Below are positions 29,090-38,612 of a DNA stretch of 64,000 bases, piece by piece. Position 1 is the stretch's first letter; each line of letters starts with the position of its first letter. Origin of the DNA: Aliiroseovarius sediminis (GTDB taxonomy: Bacteria; Pseudomonadota; Alphaproteobacteria; Rhodobacterales; Rhodobacteraceae). Made by a program: the position numbers and the translations under genes. The stretch lies in assembly GCF_022678485.1 (NCBI RefSeq), contig NZ_JALBYP010000018.1, positions 365,797-429,796 of the forward strand, read 5' to 3'. The notes beneath the pieces were generated by a model. It saw nothing but the letters and a program-made list of their open reading frames with translations, did not search any database and had not been told where the DNA came from.

Positions 29090-29386
29090 TCATCGCACCT
29101 CGCGCGGGCCTTGGGGCAGCAACCGAATCTCGCACATCAGTGCGATCAAAACCTCAACGTGATGCGCGATCGAGTAGGATGCATCGCCTGCCTGACGGGT
29201 TTCTTCCAGTCGCGCCTCCTCCTGTAACAGCCCGTCTACTGCGCGGGATGGCGTCGGCGTGGCCGGTGTTTTCATGAGTTTTTTCAAGTCTCTATCGCGA
29301 TTATAGTCAATCAGACCGAATCTTGCAGCCCGCACCAAAAGGCGGGGGCGACGAAGGGCTTGAAAGCAGGTGAAAGCGTCAGTCAT
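29090..29386 (-). CDS. DUF6477-like small protein (98 aa)
   Basis: The N-terminus (MTDAFTCFQALRRPRLLVRA, then ARFGLIDYNRDRDLK) matches my memory of DUF6477, a small protein family of Rhodobacteraceae. The C-terminal half is acidic and helical (LLQEEARLEETR). The start at 29386 has GAAAGGA upstream; the frame stays open further but without similarity. It is divergent from an HTH gene 243 bases away. Function unknown. Confidence 0.7.
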   Translation of the reverse strand: MTDAFTCFQALRRPRLLVRAARFGLIDYNRDRDLKKLMKTPATPTPSRAVDGLLQEEARLEETRQAGDASYSIAHHVEVLIALMCEIRLLPQGPREVR

Positions 29387-29629
29387 GAGGGATCCTTTCC
29401 GTGATTCCTTGTGATCATGACTCAACCGGGGCGGGTGTTGCGTTTGACCCGTGCGCACCGTGCGCGGCCTTTAACAATTCTTACCGCTTTGGCAACAATC
29501 CTTACAGCAGGCGACATGGGTTAACGAACCGCTAACCAAACGAGTGATACGCCTAACCGCTTAATTCAACCTGCGGTTGCGCGGTGGGATATCGCGAAAC
29601 CCACGGAACGCCAATTGAAAGGGGCTTGA

Positions 29630-30727
29630 ATGCAAAACGCGACGCCATCCGGGATCGAACACAACTCTGTATTGCGCTGGTTGCCGGACGAGGTTCATCT
29701 TTATCTGAAACACACGGAAAAAGGGGCGTCGATCCGCGCGCTCGCGCGCGATATGGGAGTGCACGCCTCGACTGTGATGCGGCAGGTGCGCAAAACCGAA
29801 GCCCGCCGCGACGACCCGCTGGTGGACGCACTGTTGACGCGGTTGGGCGAAGGGCTGCGCGACGGTCAAGCTGACCTGGACCGTGGGGACGTGCAAGCAG
29901 ACGCAACAGAGGAAGATCCCGTCTCGCCGCACATGCTGCGGCTGTTGCGGGCGATGCTGAAGGACAAGGCGGTGATGGCGGTCAGTCAGGGCGTGGGTAC
30001 CGCCGTCGTGCTGGCAGCGCGCGACGATGGCGACCCGGTGGCGCTTGCCAAGGGGCCGACCGAGGTGGTCGAGGTGATGGCGCTGCGTGGCTGGATCGAG
30101 GGCCATACACAGGGTCGCATCTGCCGTTATCACATGACCGCCGAGGGACGTGTCGCGCTGAACCGTATGCTGGCGCAGATGGAAAGCCGCGCAACCGGGT
30201 TTGCCGAGGCGCCTGCGGGCTTCTCCGGTATTCCGCAAGCCGCCGGTTTTGCCAGCAACGCCAAGTCGAAACGCCGGTTTAAACGGTCAATCGGAGCCGA
30301 CAGCCCGGTGCGGGTTCTGGGCCGTGCCAAGGGGCGTCAGCAGCCCTATCTGTCTGCTGATCTGGTGGCCGCCGGTGAACGGTTGCACCGGGATTTCGCG
30401 CTGGGTCAGTTCGCGTTGTCGGGTTCGTCCAGTTGGGACCGGGTACAAGCGGCGATCGCGTCGACTGCTGCAGGCCCGCAACAAAGGCACCCTTCCGACC
30501 GAAAGCTTGACGCCCGCAAACGCTTTGCCGACGCCATCCGCGCTTTGGGCCCTGAGCTTGGCCAGATCGCGCTGGCCGTCTGTTGTCATGAAAAGGGGAT
30601 GGAGCGGATCGAGTCAGATATGTCCATGCCCGCGCGATCAGGCAAATATATGGTTCGGGTGACGCTGAACTACTTGGCGCGCCATTATGCGAACCTGTCG
30701 GGGGACGATCACGACCTGATTTATTGA
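29630..30727 (+). CDS. Helix-turn-helix protein with DUF6456-type C-terminus (365 aa)
   Basis: Residues 20-55 form a helix-turn-helix (KGASIRALARDMGVHASTVM). A middle region has winged-helix character (GWIEGHTQGRICRYHMTAEG), and the C-terminal 110 residues (ARKRFADAIRALGPELGQIA to NYLARHYANL) resemble DUF6456. It is probably a DNA-binding regulator. It is divergent from the DUF6477-like gene. Its last 7 bases overlap the convergent gene at 30721. Confidence 0.75.
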   Translation: MQNATPSGIEHNSVLRWLPDEVHLYLKHTEKGASIRALARDMGVHASTVMRQVRKTEARRDDPLVDALLTRLGEGLRDGQADLDRGDVQADATEEDPVSPHMLRLLRAMLKDKAVMAVSQGVGTAVVLAARDDGDPVALAKGPTEVVEVMALRGWIEGHTQGRICRYHMTAEGRVALNRMLAQMESRATGFAEAPAGFSGIPQAAGFASNAKSKRRFKRSIGADSPVRVLGRAKGRQQPYLSADLVAAGERLHRDFALGQFALSGSSSWDRVQAAIASTAAGPQQRHPSDRKLDARKRFADAIRALGPELGQIALAVCCHEKGMERIESDMSMPARSGKYMVRVTLNYLARHYANLSGDDHDLIY

Positions 30728-31107
30728 CCGGCCAGTTGCTGTTGACCATTCATGAACTGCGCCACCTCGTCCGGGGTGACGACCTGCACATCCAACTGCG
30801 GATAAAGCTGGCGCATCTCACGCAGGATAATACGGGGGTTCGGCAGGGTGTCAGCGTGAATAAGATAGACACCCTGAAACCCAATCGTATCCAGCACATA
30901 GCCAATTTCGATACAATCCATTTGCGGCGAAAACAGGGGCGATAGCACGACGCGGATCTGCTGTTCGTCACACTCCGCCGCGGTTATTTTCGCAAAGGAG
31001 TCAAACGTCTGGTGTGTGATCCGATACGTATCGATGCACAACGAATCCAGAAACCCGTCCGGTCCCAAAGCCAGCAGGGTGGGTTTTTCCGAAGGGTGTG
31101 ATCTCAT
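30721..31107 (-). CDS. Unknown soluble protein (128 aa)
   Basis: The alternating pattern of strands (TLLALGPDGFLD, IRVVLSPLFSP, GVYLIHADTLP, LDVQVVTPDEVAQFM) resembles a receiver-like alpha/beta fold, but the phospho-acceptor pattern is not clear. No family is recognised. The ATG at 31107 is taken; a TTG one codon upstream is possible. The stop overlaps the convergent HTH gene by 7 bases. Confidence 0.6.
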   Translation of the reverse strand: MRSHPSEKPTLLALGPDGFLDSLCIDTYRITHQTFDSFAKITAAECDEQQIRVVLSPLFSPQMDCIEIGYVLDTIGFQGVYLIHADTLPNPRIILREMRQLYPQLDVQVVTPDEVAQFMNGQQQLAGQ

Positions 31108-31403
31108 CAACTCGTTACCTTTTCTGGGGGTTGTTTCCCCCGATCACCGCTTATTTTGTGATTATAATTGGCCTGCACAGGTTCACTATTTCACCATAGA
31201 AAAACACACATATAGAGCGAGTTGATGGTTTGCAATTCTCGCACGCGTAATTGAATTATTTTTTGCGGACGTCGTCAGATAAGTGAATTGCATTCTTTCG
31301 CCAATCGTTCGTAATTTTAGATTATAAACACTTTAATAATCTGTTGGATTGTTAAGTGATTGACGCCTATTTGCCTGTTAGACACATATGAATAGGGCAA
31401 AAC
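31108..31403. other. AT-rich divergent promoter region
   Basis: The 296 bases are markedly AT-rich compared with the flanks and hold no gene. They separate the unknown gene at 30721 from yeiH and must hold both promoters. TTGATGG/TATAGAG and TTGACG/TATGAAT-like hexamers can be picked out but none is decisive. Confidence 0.45.
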
Positions 31404-32456
31404 ATGGCACAGAATGAGGTTTATGATCCGACCAAAAGAACTGGTAAGTTGTCGAAATTCACCTTGCCGGGCGCGCGCATCCTGCCAGGTCTTGCGCTTG
31501 CCGCAGCGATTGCGGCGTTGTCCTTCGCGCTTAGATATTTGCCGGGGCTGGGCATGTTCAGCCCGCTGATTCTGGCGATCCTGATCGGGATGGCATTTCA
31601 CAACGTGATCGGCACGCCCGCGGCCGCCAAACCCGGCGTATCCTTCAGTTTGAAACGCGTTCTGAGGGCGGGGATTGTCCTTTTGGGTCTGCAACTGACG
31701 GCACAGCAGGTATTCGCCGTCGGCGGTGTGGGCTTTGCTTTGATCGCCACTACGCTGTTGACGACATTCGCCTTTACCACTTGGCTGGGTCGCGTGCTGG
31801 GGGTCGAAGCTGGGCTGACGCAACTGATCGCGGCGGGCAGTTCCATCTGTGGGGCGTCGGCGGTGATTGCGACCAATACCGTCACCTGCGCGCGTGATGA
31901 AGATGTGGCTTATGCGGTGGCATGTGTAACGATCTTTGGGTCGCTGTCGATGGTTCTGATGCCGCTGGTCGGCGGGATGCTTCAGATGGGGCCACATGCG
32001 TTCGGTCTGTGGACCGGTGCCTCGATCCACGAGGTCGCGCAGGTCGTCGCGGCGGCTTATGCCCGGGGGCAAGAAGCAGGTGAATTTGGCACCATAGCAA
32101 AGCTGACACGCGTGATGATGTTGGCACCTATGGTGTTGATGCTGGGCGCGGCCGCCACGCGCCGCCTACGCAGTCAAGGGGCCGCGGCCGACCATGCCGC
32201 ACCGCCCGTGCCGTGGTTCGTGCTGGGTTTTATCGCCATGGTGGGTCTGGCCAGCACCGGCTGGGTGCCCGAGGCAGCCATTCCTTACACGACAGGAACC
32301 ACACAGTTTTTACTGGCCACCGCGCTTGCAGCGATGGGATTGGAAACCGACATGCGCAAGCTGGTTGCCGAAGGGCTGCGCCCCGCATTGCTGGGCGGTG
32401 GGGCCTGGGTTTTTATTTCCCTTTTCAGCCTGTCTCTGGTTTTGTTGTTGGCATGA
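31404..32456 (+). CDS. YeiH-family putative sulfate exporter
   Basis: The 350-residue protein has nine or ten hydrophobic segments and the YeiH/UPF0324 blocks [41 protein letters not shown] and [17 protein letters not shown]. It sits in the inner membrane. Members are linked to export of sulfate or related sulfur anions and are often paired with LysR regulators, as here. Its stop overlaps the lysR ATG. Confidence 0.9.
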   Translation: MAQNEVYDPTKRTGKLSKFTLPGARILPGLALAAAIAALSFALRYLPGLGMFSPLILAILIGMAFHNVIGTPAAAKPGVSFSLKRVLRAGIVLLGLQLTAQQVFAVGGVGFALIATTLLTTFAFTTWLGRVLGVEAGLTQLIAAGSSICGASAVIATNTVTCARDEDVAYAVACVTIFGSLSMVLMPLVGGMLQMGPHAFGLWTGASIHEVAQVVAAAYARGQEAGEFGTIAKLTRVMMLAPMVLMLGAAATRRLRSQGAAADHAAPPVPWFVLGFIAMVGLASTGWVPEAAIPYTTGTTQFLLATALAAMGLETDMRKLVAEGLRPALLGGGAWVFISLFSLSLVLLLA

Positions 32457-33325
32457 CGCTGGACCAACTTCGCATTTTTATCGCCGTCGCCGACCGTGAG
32501 CATATCACGCAGGCGGCGGCACATTTGCACCTGACGCAAAGCGCGGTCAGCGCCGCCATTGCCGCCCTTGAAGAACGCCACGCGATACAGCTGTTTGATA
32601 GGGTTGGGCGTCGCATCGTGTTAACTGACGCCGGCCGGCTATTTCTGGATGAGGCGCGCGCGGTTGTGGCACGAGCCGAACAGGCCGCGCGGTTGTTGGG
32701 CGATCTTGCGGGGCTGAAGCGCGGCATCCTGCGACTGGCGGCCAGCCAGACAGTCGCGAACTACTGGCTGCCATCAGTGATGCAAAGGTTCGGCGCGGCC
32801 TATCCCGGCTTTCGGCAAGAGCTAGTGACCGGAAACACCGAGGACGTGGCCCGCATGGTGCATGCCGCAACCGTCGATCTGGGTTTCGTTGAAGGCCAGA
32901 TCGAGGACTCGACCCTTGCCATCCAAAGCGTGCCGGGCGACGAGCTGGCGCTTGTGGTTGCCCCCGATCACACGTGGGCGCAAAAGCCGCCGGCCGGTCC
33001 GAAGGCCCTGATCTCCAGCCCTTGGGTGCTGCGTGAAAGCGGGTCGGGCACCCGCGCGGCCTGCATGGCAGCGCTGTCGCGTCATGGCCTTGGGGCCGAG
33101 GACGTCGAAGTTCGGCTTGAAATGCCCTCGAACGAGGCGGTTCGGGCTGCGGTCGAATCCGGGGCAGGGGTCACGATCCTGTCGACGCTTGTGGTCGGGC
33201 CCTCGGTCGATGCGGGCCGGTTGGTACGCGTGCCTTTCGATCTGCCACCGCGCCAATTCCACGTGCTGCGGCACAAAAAACGCCATGCGTCGTTGGCAGA
33301 GCAGAAATTTCTGGAACTGGCCTGA
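32453..33325 (+). CDS. LysR-family regulator, CysL/YeiE-like
   Basis: The 290-residue protein has the N-terminal winged helix ([36 protein letters not shown]) and a periplasmic-binding-like effector domain. The start overlaps the yeiH stop (ATGA), so it is translationally coupled. LysR proteins next to yeiH usually control it, generally from a divergent position; here regulator and target share a transcript. The effector is likely a sulfur compound, by context only. Confidence 0.9.
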   Translation: MTLDQLRIFIAVADREHITQAAAHLHLTQSAVSAAIAALEERHAIQLFDRVGRRIVLTDAGRLFLDEARAVVARAEQAARLLGDLAGLKRGILRLAASQTVANYWLPSVMQRFGAAYPGFRQELVTGNTEDVARMVHAATVDLGFVEGQIEDSTLAIQSVPGDELALVVAPDHTWAQKPPAGPKALISSPWVLRESGSGTRAACMAALSRHGLGAEDVEVRLEMPSNEAVRAAVESGAGVTILSTLVVGPSVDAGRLVRVPFDLPPRQFHVLRHKKRHASLAEQKFLELA

Positions 33326-33444
33326 TATTGGGTCATCAGCATGCGGCCCACGTCATAGATCTGTGTCCAGTCAAGCATCATTGATGCTTTATGCGTGTCA
33401 TAATAACACTGATCGCAACGGAAAGCGCGACATAGGAAAAAGCA

Positions 33445-34356
33445 ATGCGAATAGGATTTATCGGGCTGGGTACGATGGGTGGGGCAGCGGCCTTGAACCT
33501 GATCCGGGGCGGCCATCAACTGACGGTCTGTGACCTTGATCGGTCGCGCGCGGACGAACATCTGGCGATGGGTGCCACTTGGGCTGAAACGCCGAAAGAC
33601 GCCGCACAAGATGCCGATATCGTGTTCTCGATGGTTTTTGGCCCCCAACAGATCGAACAGGTGGTTCGCGGAGAAAACGGGCTTCTGTCCGCAATGCGGT
33701 CGGGCCAGGTTTGGGTGGACATGACCACCAACCAACCGGCGTTGGCCAAAGCTCTTGGTCAGGAGCTTGCCGCCAAGGGTGTCCAAGCGGTTGACGCGCC
33801 CGTGTCCGGTGCGGTGGACGGCGCGCGCACCGGCAACATGCCTCAATTTGCGGGTGGAGATGAGGCAACGATCGAACGCATCCGCCCGGTGATGGAATTG
33901 ATGGGCCCGCTGTATTACATCGGTGAAAACGGATGCGGGTCGATTACCAAACTGGCCAGCAATCAGTTATGGGCGATCCACGCTACGGCGATGGGCGAAG
34001 CGCTTGTCATGGCCGTCAAATCCGGCGTGGAATTGTCGCGCGCATGGGAGGCTCTGAAGATCGGGGCAAGCGAAAGCTGGTGCATGCATCACGATGCGCC
34101 CTCTGTCTTCGCAGGGCATTACGACCCGTCATTCACGCTGGATCTGTGCAAGAAAGACATGGGTTTGATCATCGAAGCCTGTGACGACGCGGGAACGGCG
34201 GCACCGGCAACGCGACTGGTCAGCGAACAATTCGAAAAAGCGCACAAACGGTATGGCGGCGATAAAGGCGAGCTTCATGTGGTGAAGCTTGAAGAGGACG
34301 CCGCTGGTATATCGCTTCGCCTGGGTGGCGATTGGGTTCCGCACTGGGAAAAGTAG
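33445..34356 (+). CDS. NAD(P)-dependent beta-hydroxyacid dehydrogenase
   Basis: The 303-residue enzyme has the Rossmann motif GFIGLGTMGGAAA, the substrate block DAPVSGAVDGARTGNM and the catalytic lysine in GSITKLASNQL (Lys169). This is the 3-hydroxyisobutyrate/tartronate-semialdehyde reductase family. The substrate block is not clear enough to choose between members. It is monocistronic; the 119 bases upstream hold an AGGA ribosome site and probable promoter. Confidence 0.9.
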   Translation: MRIGFIGLGTMGGAAALNLIRGGHQLTVCDLDRSRADEHLAMGATWAETPKDAAQDADIVFSMVFGPQQIEQVVRGENGLLSAMRSGQVWVDMTTNQPALAKALGQELAAKGVQAVDAPVSGAVDGARTGNMPQFAGGDEATIERIRPVMELMGPLYYIGENGCGSITKLASNQLWAIHATAMGEALVMAVKSGVELSRAWEALKIGASESWCMHHDAPSVFAGHYDPSFTLDLCKKDMGLIIEACDDAGTAAPATRLVSEQFEKAHKRYGGDKGELHVVKLEEDAAGISLRLGGDWVPHWEK

Positions 34357-34716
34357 ACGGCCGGTGAACGAACGGCGCTGGGTGCGAACCCGGCGCCAGC
34401 CCAATCAACTCGGTTCGGGTTGCCCAAGTTGCCTGGTATCAAACTCTGCCGCTTGTGTCGGTGACGGGCGCGCCTTGCAACACTCGACCCACATCTCATT
34501 CCCGACGTGGACCAACAGCGTCGCCTTGTCTTCCGATTGACGTTTCTTGGGGTCATGTCCGCCAGAACGTCTTTTCCGCCTGCTAGAGGCCCGCTGGTCT
34601 TGCCCAAACCTGTTACAGCCGCCGGGCTGGCTGCCTAGACCGAGGTATCAGAACGCACGCTTTACCGTGACATCGAAAGCTTGCGGGCAGGGGCTTAAGG
34701 CGCCTTGTGCCAAGCG
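34357..34716. other. Intergenic region with a GC-rich hairpin, no gene
   Basis: A near-perfect hairpin lies at 34374-34397 (GGCGC-T-GGGT with ACCC-GGCGCC), without a T tract. It could end the dehydrogenase transcript. The rest of the 360 bases shows only short frames that lack ribosome sites and family resemblance. Confidence 0.4.
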
Positions 34717-35286
34717 TCAGCGCAGGCCGTTTCGTGCGATATAAGCCGCAAGGTCAAGGATAACCTGTCCACGCGCCGATGCGATTGCATGGGGCCCACC
34801 GGTGGGATCGAAGGGTACGGCAAGATCGAACAGGCCTGACCGTTCCCGTCCGCCATCAGTAACACCGACGAAATACTGCCCCGACGCGCGGAATTGCCCA
34901 TCCGCCCCGGCAAGAAGCCGTTCAAACCGCAATTCAAGCCGGGCGTCCGGGAAGCTTTCGAAGGGCCAAGGTTCAGACGCGATCCGTGCGCCGGTCAAAC
35001 GGGTCAGGTTGCGCGACAGTTCAAGCCCCACGGCGCGTTCGGGATTGTCGGCCCAGAGGGTGTCACTTTTGGTCACCAGCTTGCCATTGGCGTCCTGGAC
35101 CGCGATCTCATCTGCTGCAGCATAATTTGGCAGCGAGATATCGCGCACCTCGACGGCGCGGAATGAAATACGCACCTTTTCCGCGACCGTGGGTGCCATC
35201 ACAGGATAAAGGTCCGGCTGGCTCGCGCAAGCGCCCAGCAATAAAGTGACGCCGATAATGGCTGGTTTGGTAAGGCTCATATTCAT
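34717..35286 (-). CDS. pqiC: PqiC-type outer membrane lipoprotein
   Basis: The 189-residue precursor has a lipobox LLGAC with Cys20. The mature part has the ABC-transport auxiliary lipoprotein fold (ABC_trans_aux). PqiC anchors the PqiB tube to the outer membrane. The ATG overlaps the pqiB stop (35283-35286), and the gene is last in the pqi operon. The ending AYIARNGLR is normal for the family. Confidence 0.88.
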   Translation of the reverse strand: MNMSLTKPAIIGVTLLLGACASQPDLYPVMAPTVAEKVRISFRAVEVRDISLPNYAAADEIAVQDANGKLVTKSDTLWADNPERAVGLELSRNLTRLTGARIASEPWPFESFPDARLELRFERLLAGADGQFRASGQYFVGVTDGGRERSGLFDLAVPFDPTGGPHAIASARGQVILDLAAYIARNGLR

Positions 35287-37367
35287 CGTCCCCGAATTAG
35301 CGCGCTGGGATTACGTTCCAGCATACGTGCCAGCGAATCCAGAGAATCTGCGGCTTTGGAAATATCGCGTAGCGCCTTTCTTGCGTCGCGGCTGAGCATA
35401 TCGCCCTTGTCATAACCGGCGATCATCGTACTGGCTTGGTCCAAGACCGCGCGCATACGTTCTGCCAACGCTGGCAGTTCCTGCGTCGACGCAGCCACCG
35501 CATCCGCAGCCTTGCGCGTGGAATCGAGGGTTGCGTTGATGTTATCTACTGATCCGCCTTCCCGTAACTCGGCCAATGTGGCGTTGATCTCGTTCAGCGC
35601 TGTCCCAAGGTCATCCGGCAGTTTGCGCGCGGCGTCGGTGTTCAGGATTTTATCAGCCGACGCGGTCAAGTCGGTCAGTTGGGTGGTCAGATCTTTCAGG
35701 GGCAGAGTTTCCGCCTTTGCCGCGACCGCTTGCAATTGCTCGACCAACGCAGGCACACCTTCAACCGAGGTCGTCACCCCATCGGCTGCGGCGGCGGCGG
35801 CATCAACCGCGGCGGTCAGGCGGGTGGCAAGTTCCTGTTCTTCAAGTTGCGCCATCAGGCTTTCGAAATGACCCAAAGCGGTGTTGAGCTTGCCCGGGAC
35901 GCTCTGAAGATTGTCTGACGCCACGAAACCCCGCACATCGCCTAACAAGGCACGCACGTCCTGCGGTGTCTCGCGCAAGTCTTCGTCCGAGATAAACGCA
36001 TTGGCACTTTCAAGGAAGCCGATGGCGCTGTCCAACAATTCTTCGATGGGAAGGTTGTTGACCCGCGCAACCACGCCTTCGACCGTGGCGGCGACGTCTG
36101 AAATCTCGCTTTCGGTGGTCGGAACGATGGGGATGATGCCTTCCCCGGTTTCCACGATAACCTTCGGCGCGTCATCGACCTGAACAAGTTCGACCCTTAG
36201 CCCTCCGGTTAACAACCCGGCCGAGGCGAGCCGCGCGCGCAACCCGTCTTCGACCTGTTGCACCATGAATTGCAGCGCCGCTTCGGGTGTCACTTCGTCC
36301 TGCAGGCCGATCCGGGCCGGTTGAAGCGCCAGGACGGCGTTCAGGCGAACGCGGCTGTCGCCAAACGCCTCTTCGTCAATGATGCCCGAAACGCTTTTGA
36401 CCTCGCCAATCGTCAGTCCGCTCAGCTTGACCGCAGCACCAAGCGCAAGGCCCGAGATGTTTTCGTCAAACACCACGCGCATTTCGAAGGTTTCAACGTC
36501 CGAGGCACTGAACAGGCTGTTGCGGGCTTCGGATTCGTCTGCATAAACTTGAAATACGGTGCCAGTGGAAACGCCGCCGCCACCTGATACGAATGTGTCG
36601 AAAGTCAACCCGCCGCCCACCAATGTGGCCAAAGACGAAAAGTCGATCTCGGCCCCACTTGGCCCCACGGAAAAGGTAAACCCGGACGTGTCCCAGAATC
36701 GGGTGGTGGGCGAAACAAGGCGGTTGTGCGGTTCATAGATGATCGCTTTGGCGATGGCGAAATTGCCTTGCTCGGAAATCCGCGCCTTGCCAACGCGCCC
36801 CACTTCGATCCCGCGAAATGTGATCGGGCTGTCATCCGTCAGACTGCCGCCGGGCGTTGTGCGCAGCGCAATCTCGAGCCCCTTTTTGCCGTTGCGCAGC
36901 AGGGGGGTCTCGTTCAGGCCGGTAAAGCGTGTCTGTTCTTCCCCGATATCACCATCCCACGAGCCTTCGATATAAACGCCTGTCAGCACCGTATCCAGAC
37001 CGCTGACGCCCCGTGTGGTTAATTCCGGACGAACGACCCAGAAGGTCGATTCAGCATCGACAAAGGGTGCCACATCCTTGTCGACACGGACATGAACGAC
37101 CACGGCAGACAGGTCCGAGGCAAATTTGACTTCCTCGACAACGCCCACCGTGATGTCGCGATAGCGCAATTCGGTTTCCCGTTCGGCAATACCCGCACCA
37201 TTGTCAAATTCGATTTCGATCAGCGGGCCACGTTCGATATAGGCCTGCCAGGCGACACCAAGCGCAATCACCAACGCCAGAATAGGGATCAACCACACAA
37301 ACGAAGCCCGTGCAAAGAACGGTTTTCGCGCGGTTTCAATCGCCACGGGTGTCGGGGTCTCACTCAT
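35283..37367 (-). CDS. pqiB: PqiB, MCE-domain lipid-transport tube protein
   Basis: PqiB forms a periplasmic needle that links inner and outer membranes for lipid movement. From the ATG at 37367 it has 694 residues. One inner-membrane helix (WLIPILALVIALGVAWQAY) is followed by three MCE domains beginning near residues 44, 155 and 290. A long alanine-rich coiled-coil region takes the C-terminal 250 residues. The start overlaps the upstream pqiA half by 8 bases. Length and domain count agree with PqiB better than with seven-domain YebT. Confidence 0.92.
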   Translation of the reverse strand: MSETPTPVAIETARKPFFARASFVWLIPILALVIALGVAWQAYIERGPLIEIEFDNGAGIAERETELRYRDITVGVVEEVKFASDLSAVVVHVRVDKDVAPFVDAESTFWVVRPELTTRGVSGLDTVLTGVYIEGSWDGDIGEEQTRFTGLNETPLLRNGKKGLEIALRTTPGGSLTDDSPITFRGIEVGRVGKARISEQGNFAIAKAIIYEPHNRLVSPTTRFWDTSGFTFSVGPSGAEIDFSSLATLVGGGLTFDTFVSGGGGVSTGTVFQVYADESEARNSLFSASDVETFEMRVVFDENISGLALGAAVKLSGLTIGEVKSVSGIIDEEAFGDSRVRLNAVLALQPARIGLQDEVTPEAALQFMVQQVEDGLRARLASAGLLTGGLRVELVQVDDAPKVIVETGEGIIPIVPTTESEISDVAATVEGVVARVNNLPIEELLDSAIGFLESANAFISDEDLRETPQDVRALLGDVRGFVASDNLQSVPGKLNTALGHFESLMAQLEEQELATRLTAAVDAAAAAADGVTTSVEGVPALVEQLQAVAAKAETLPLKDLTTQLTDLTASADKILNTDAARKLPDDLGTALNEINATLAELREGGSVDNINATLDSTRKAADAVAASTQELPALAERMRAVLDQASTMIAGYDKGDMLSRDARKALRDISKAADSLDSLARMLERNPSALIRGR

Positions 37368-38010
37368 TATCAGGCGCTCCTTCGCGCTTGGCATGCACGT
37401 CCCAGATCATCCGACTGTCAAAGGCTTGCGCAGACAGCATCGTGAAGATCACGGATAGCGCGAAAAACAGGCTGGCACGGCCCGGATTGATAGCCGCCAA
37501 AGTGTTTAACTGGACCAGAGACGACATGATCGCAACAACGAAAATATCAATCATCGACCAACGTCCGATATATTCGACCACCTCGTAAAGCATCTGGCGG
37601 TGATGATTGGATACGCTGGACGGGCGCGTGACCGAGATGGCCAGAAACGCGATGGCCATGAACTTGCCAAGCGGAATGACGACGCTGGCGACCAAAACAA
37701 TGATGGCAACGCCTGCGGCACCATGATGCAAAAGCTCGACCGCGCCGCCAATGATTGTGTCTTCCTGAACGCGAAACAGCGTCCGCGTTCGCAACATTGG
37801 ATATATGTTGGCCGGGATATAGCACATCAGTCCCACCAGCCACCACGCCCACACGCGTTGCAGGCTTTTGTCATCTCGCGCGATGATGGCACGACCACAG
37901 CGCCCGCAGGTTTGCGTGCCCGCAGGCCAGACCTGTGTGCAGCGCGTGCAGGCGACAACACCCAGATCGCGGGCGCTTACGATTTCTGCGTTTTGTCCAG
38001 TGACGTCCAT
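37360..38010 (-). CDS. PqiA-domain membrane protein, C-terminal half type
   Basis: The 216-residue protein has a zinc-ribbon-like start (CTRCTQVW and CGRCGRAI) and four hydrophobic segments including YIPANIYPMLRT and GKFMAIAFLAISV. It equals one of the two PqiA domains that are fused in E. coli PqiA. The ATG at 38010 is used; the coding region overlaps the upstream half by 34 bases. Two separate halves in tandem would assemble into one PqiA-like unit. Confidence 0.85.
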   Translation of the reverse strand: MDVTGQNAEIVSARDLGVVACTRCTQVWPAGTQTCGRCGRAIIARDDKSLQRVWAWWLVGLMCYIPANIYPMLRTRTLFRVQEDTIIGGAVELLHHGAAGVAIIVLVASVVIPLGKFMAIAFLAISVTRPSSVSNHHRQMLYEVVEYIGRWSMIDIFVVAIMSSLVQLNTLAAINPGRASLFFALSVIFTMLSAQAFDSRMIWDVHAKREGAPDNE

Positions 38011-38612
38011 ACCGACCACCTACACACGAAATTGTCCTGTATGACCACAAGAATGACCAACGCGGCAAACATCCAGAACGCCGGGCCGAACGCCACATCG
38101 GCAAGATCAGTGATCTTTGTCAACGCCACCGCGCATCCGATCGCAAAAATCTCGGCCATCGACCATGGTCGAAGCGCCTCGGACAGACGAAAGGCCTGCA
38201 TGGCGCCGCGGGCAGGGGGGCGATCCATCACAATCGGCAGAAGCACATAAATCGACAAAAGCGCGCGAGTGAGGGGCACAAAAATAATCAGCGCCGCGGT
38301 TGTCAGCGCCAGCGCAAGAAGCGGACCATCGCTGAAGGCAAGTGCTGCGTCAAGGATCGAAACCGAATTCGATACACCCCCCGCATTGATCGTCAAGAAC
38401 GGCGACACCGTCGCCGCGATAATCAGGATCGCCACAGCCAAAGACACCGCGATGATCTGTAACCCGGCCTTGCGACGGGGCGAAATCAGGATCGTGCCGC
38501 AACGCTGACATTTCGCCCGTTCGCCCACGCCGGGCCGACGCAACTTGTACGCCGCATCGCAATGCGGGCAAACGATCAGCGTATCCAGAGGAATCGGTTG
38601 CGTATCGGTCAT
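37977..38612 (-). CDS. PqiA-domain membrane protein, N-terminal half type
   Basis: The 211-residue protein opens with a zinc ribbon (CPHCDAAYKL and CQRCGTIL), then four hydrophobic segments and SMAEIFAIGCAVALTKI. It ends in a normal stop that lies inside the next gene, so the split is not a simple frameshift of one frame: each half has its own zinc ribbon and start. It is the first gene of the pqiA-pqiA-pqiB-pqiC operon. Confidence 0.85.
   Translation of the reverse strand: MTDTQPIPLDTLIVCPHCDAAYKLRRPGVGERAKCQRCGTILISPRRKAGLQIIAVSLAVAILIIAATVSPFLTINAGGVSNSVSILDAALAFSDGPLLALALTTAALIIFVPLTRALLSIYVLLPIVMDRPPARGAMQAFRLSEALRPWSMAEIFAIGCAVALTKITDLADVAFGPAFWMFAALVILVVIQDNFVCRWSVWTSLDKTQKS

Noticed and set aside
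37360..38612. pqiA broken by a frameshift
   Set aside because: Both halves have their own zinc ribbon, start and normal end, with a 34-base overlap; this is a split gene pair.
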